Shown: in pieces, positions 4,256 through 6,349 of the stretch
Layout: each line of letters starts with the position of its first letter
Numbering within the stretch: position 1 is the first letter of the stretch
NCBI GenBank assembly: GCA_017958465.1
Contig: JAGDCQ010000066.1
Span: 1 to 6,349, forward strand
Source: Lachnospiraceae bacterium
Lineage (GTDB): Bacteria > Bacillota > Clostridia > Lachnospirales > Lachnospiraceae
DNA: 6,349 nt
Direction: 5' to 3'
Notes under the pieces: model-generated
What the model was told of the DNA's origin: nothing
The model's input: only the letters and a program-made list of their open reading frames with translations
Databases searched by the model: none
Made by a program: the position numbers and the translations under genes

Positions 4256-6349
4256 TCAAAACTCATACGTTCCGGCCTTTAATGTCTTCTTTTCCATACC
4301 GGGCAGTTCAACCTCTGCCTCTGCGCCGAACGGAACGGTAAGCTTGTAAACCGGTTTTCCGGCGGCATCATATTTCCATGAAACCTTCCAAAGTCCTGCG
4401 GCGCTGCGGTATTCAGCTTCAACAAAGCCAAGTTCTTTGATCGGGCAGGGAGAGATCCTTGCCTTCCCGAACCCGGGCTTAAGCGGCCTTAAACCTGCAA
4501 CATACGCATATATCCACTCGAGTATCGAGCCGTAGGCATAGTGGTTCAGGCTGTTCATGCCCGTGGATGAAATATGCCCGTCCGGTTCGAGACTGTTCCA
4601 GCGCTCCCACACTGTGGTCGCGCCGAGCTTCACCTCGTACAGCCAGCCCGGATATTCTTCGTTCAGCAGCAGCTTTGCAGCGACGTCAGACATCCCGTTT
4701 TCGGAAAGCGTCACACAGAGCAGCGGAGCCCCGACAAAGCCGCAGTCAAGCTTGCAGCCGTTATCTTCTATCTTCCTGCGAAGCCTTTTTGCCGTATGCT
4801 CTCTGTCCGCAAGGCCGTGCATCAGCGTGAGCACAAGCCCGGTCTGTGTATCGCAGCAGCAGCGCCCGTTTGGAGAATAGAACTCCGCAAGGATCCTCTC
4901 GCGTATATTCCCCGACAATGCGCCATACTTCTCCGCATCCTCCTGTTTTCCGAGGATTTCTGCGGTCTTCGAAACTATTTCTGCGCAGTGCATATAATAT
5001 ACATCCGCTATAAAGCCCTTGTCCGTAGCGCCGGAACGCTGGTCCGGAGTGGCATTCGGGATATCGAGCGCAAGCCAGTCGCCGTAGTGGAAAGCCGTGC
5101 GCCAGCCGCAATCCGCGCCATCCACAGCAGTGATCCAATCCACCCAGGCGCGCATGGATGCGTACTGCTCTCGCAGGATCGTCACATCTCCCGAGAACCT
5201 GTACACCGTCCACGGGATGAGGGTTGCGGCATCGCCCCAAACGGAAGAACCGGGATCCATCCCAAAAGCAGGAATGGTGTACGGCACACCTCCGTTGTGA
5301 TGCGTCTGCTCTAAACACATATCATGCAGGTACTTCCTGTAAAAACCGTAACTGTCATTCAGGTATGATGCTGTGGGCGCGAACACCTGAGCATCGCCGG
5401 TCCAGCCCATGCGCTCGTCACGCTGCGGGCAGTCGGTGGGGACATCAACAAAATTGTCGCGGCAGCCCCAGCGAACGTTCGAAATAAGCCGTTCCACAAG
5501 CGGGTGCCCGCACGTTATCCTGCCTGTCTCCTCAAGCTGCGTTGACAGCGCAAGCGCGGTGATATCGGACTCGCTAATATCTTCATATCCGGAAACACGG
5601 ATGTATCTGTAACCGTAAAACGTGAAATGAGGCGTGATCGTCTTTTCCGTACCGTCGCTGATATAGATGTACTCTGCCTTTGCTGAGCGTAGGTTCTCGC
5701 GGTAGAAGTTCCCGTACTGCAAAACCTTGCCAAACTGCAGATGGATCCTTTGCCCCCGTTTTGCGCGTACACGCATGCGGAATATACCTGTGATATTCTG
5801 CCCCACGTCAAACACCGTTTCACCGGCAGGTGTCACAATCTTTTTCACGGGCAACTCTTCGATGATCCTGACCGGAAGGCTGTATCTTGCAGTCAGCTCC
5901 GCATTCGGACACTCCTCCTTCGGGATTAAAACAACAGGCTGCTCTGCACCTGCAGGGAACGGAAGCGCATTCTCAGCCGCACTTGCAGGGAACGGAAGTC
6001 CATTACCGGATCTGCCTTCAAACAGCGTATCATCACGCTGCTCTCCGTCATATATGTTACTGAAGATGATGCTGCTCTTTTGAACCTTCCAGGTTTCATC
6101 CGTTACTATCGATACGCAGGTTCCGTCTGTATATTTGATGATAAGCTTTGCAAGGAGAAGGTATTTATGGCCATAGAACCCGGTCCCTTCCGGATCGCGG
6201 AACCCAAACCTGCCCTTGTACCAGCCGCTCCCGAGCGCAACCTGAAGCTTTGAACCATTCCTTAGCAGCCCTGTCACATCATATGTCTGGTACTGGATCC
6301 ATGTAGAATAGTCATTGCAATACGGCGTAAGGTATTCATCACTAACGCG
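4256..6349 (-). CDS. GH78 alpha-L-rhamnosidase, 5' end cut by the window edge
   Basis: Inverting glycoside hydrolase removing terminal alpha-L-rhamnose from plant glycosides or polysaccharides. The frame is open to the right edge (697 visible residues); GH78 enzymes are usually about 850-950 residues, so roughly 150-250 N-terminal residues are missing. An internal GTG at 6277 is not the real start, because the residues before it (DYSTWIQYQTYDVTGLL) are the family's own N-terminal beta-domain. Domains in order: N-terminal rhamnosidase domain (GSGWYKGRFGF), a beta-sandwich (FDVGQNITG...GYRYIRVSG), the (alpha/alpha)6 catalytic barrel, and a C-terminal beta domain. Catalytic signatures: DVPTDCPQRDERMGWTGDAQ, whose DER Glu (codon 5414-5416) matches the family general acid, and TTVWERWNS, whose Glu (codon 4604-4606) matches the general base, followed by GMNSLNHYAYGS. 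No secretion signal can be judged because the N-terminus is missing. A small 33-bp in-frame duplication lies at 5946-6011. Confidence 0.95.
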   Translation of the reverse strand, partial: RVSDEYLTPYCNDYSTWIQYQTYDVTGLLRNGSKLQVALGSGWYKGRFGFRDPEGTGFYGHKYLLLAKLIIKYTDGTCVSIVTDETWKVQKSSIIFSNIYDGEQRDDTLFEGRSGNGLPFPASAAENALPFPAGAEQPVVLIPKEECPNAELTARYSLPVRIIEELPVKKIVTPAGETVFDVGQNITGIFRMRVRAKRGQRIHLQFGKVLQYGNFYRENLRSAKAEYIYISDGTEKTITPHFTFYGYRYIRVSGYEDISESDITALALSTQLEETGRITCGHPLVERLISNVRWGCRDNFVDVPTDCPQRDERMGWTGDAQVFAPTASYLNDSYGFYRKYLHDMCLEQTHHNGGVPYTIPAFGMDPGSSVWGDAATLIPWTVYRFSGDVTILREQYASMRAWVDWITAVDGADCGWRTAFHYGDWLALDIPNATPDQRSGATDKGFIADVYYMHCAEIVSKTAEILGKQEDAEKYGALSGNIRERILAEFYSPNGRCCCDTQTGLVLTLMHGLADREHTAKRLRRKIEDNGCKLDCGFVGAPLLCVTLSENGMSDVAAKLLLNEEYPGWLYEVKLGATTVWERWNSLEPDGHISSTGMNSLNHYAYGSILEWIYAYVAGLRPLKPGFGKARISPCPIKELGFVEAEYRSAAGLWKVSWKYDAAGKPVYKLTVPFGAEAEVELPGMEKKTLKAGTYEF
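5946..6011 (-). repeat. 33-bp in-frame direct duplication inside the rhamnosidase gene
   Basis: Two units (5946-5978 and 5979-6011) share a 20-base block with one mismatch (5946-5965 versus 5979-5998). They encode NALPFPAGA and NGLPFPASA, 11 residues apart, in a linker between the N-terminal and the beta-sandwich domains. The period is a multiple of three, so the frame is kept. Confidence 0.8.

Noticed and set aside
4224..4259. TTG-initiated 12-residue N-terminal extension of the YfcE protein
   Set aside because: The ATG at 4221-4223 has a good ribosome site and gives the family's usual start (MKLFFASDVHG); the extension would overlap the rhamnosidase stop.
4574..5314. A 246-residue plus-strand frame inside the rhamnosidase
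   Set aside because: It is opposite conserved catalytic-domain sequence of GH78 and has no features of its own.

Overview
The window looks like chromosomal DNA of an anaerobic, probably gut- or rumen-associated Clostridia (Firmicutes) bacterium. The reasons are strong GGAGG-type Shine-Dalgarno sites, moderate-to-slightly-high GC with frequent AGG and ATA codons, and protein families typical of that group (GH78 rhamnosidase, Firmicutes-style GNATs, a C-terminal CxxC/CxxC ribbon tail). This placement is inference; no marker gene is present. All five complete or partial real genes, plus the tyrosine-motif repeat protein, lie on the minus strand. The plus-strand frames are shadows.

In transcription order (right to left): a 5'-truncated GH78 alpha-L-rhamnosidase (4256-6349, open at the right edge); a YfcE-type metallophosphoesterase (3678-4223); a 132-bp gap holding three 31-bp tandem repeats; an extended-SDR NAD-dependent epimerase/reductase (2523-3545); a short promoter region (2417-2522) with a perfect TATAAT; a 209-residue protein carrying six (V/A)Y(A/N)GP motifs and a C-terminal zinc ribbon (1787-2416); a hairpin with a T-rich tail; a radical SAM/SPASM enzyme (680-1702); and, 11 bp after it, a tandem GNAT-GNAT fusion (1-668, running off the left edge).

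The part that stands out is the left third. A dedicated strong promoter, a repeat-bearing candidate substrate, an attenuator-like hairpin, a SPASM radical SAM enzyme and a double acetyltransferase follow one another in one direction. This is the classical layout of a ribosomally made, post-translationally modified peptide (RiPP) locus. However, the candidate precursor is unusually long, has several scattered (V/A)Y(A/N)GP motifs rather than one core, and ends in a zinc ribbon. I do not recognise this precursor family. The motif repeats differ at synonymous codon positions, so the amino-acid motif appears to be held by selection rather than by recent duplication. The hypothesis is that the radical SAM enzyme modifies the Tyr-Ala-Gly-Pro sites, with the GNAT fusion possibly acetylating the substrate or giving self-protection. 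Enzyme-substrate pairing is inferred from adjacency only.

The right two thirds (rhamnosidase, phosphoesterase, epimerase) reads as ordinary carbohydrate/housekeeping metabolism and need not be functionally tied to the left cluster.
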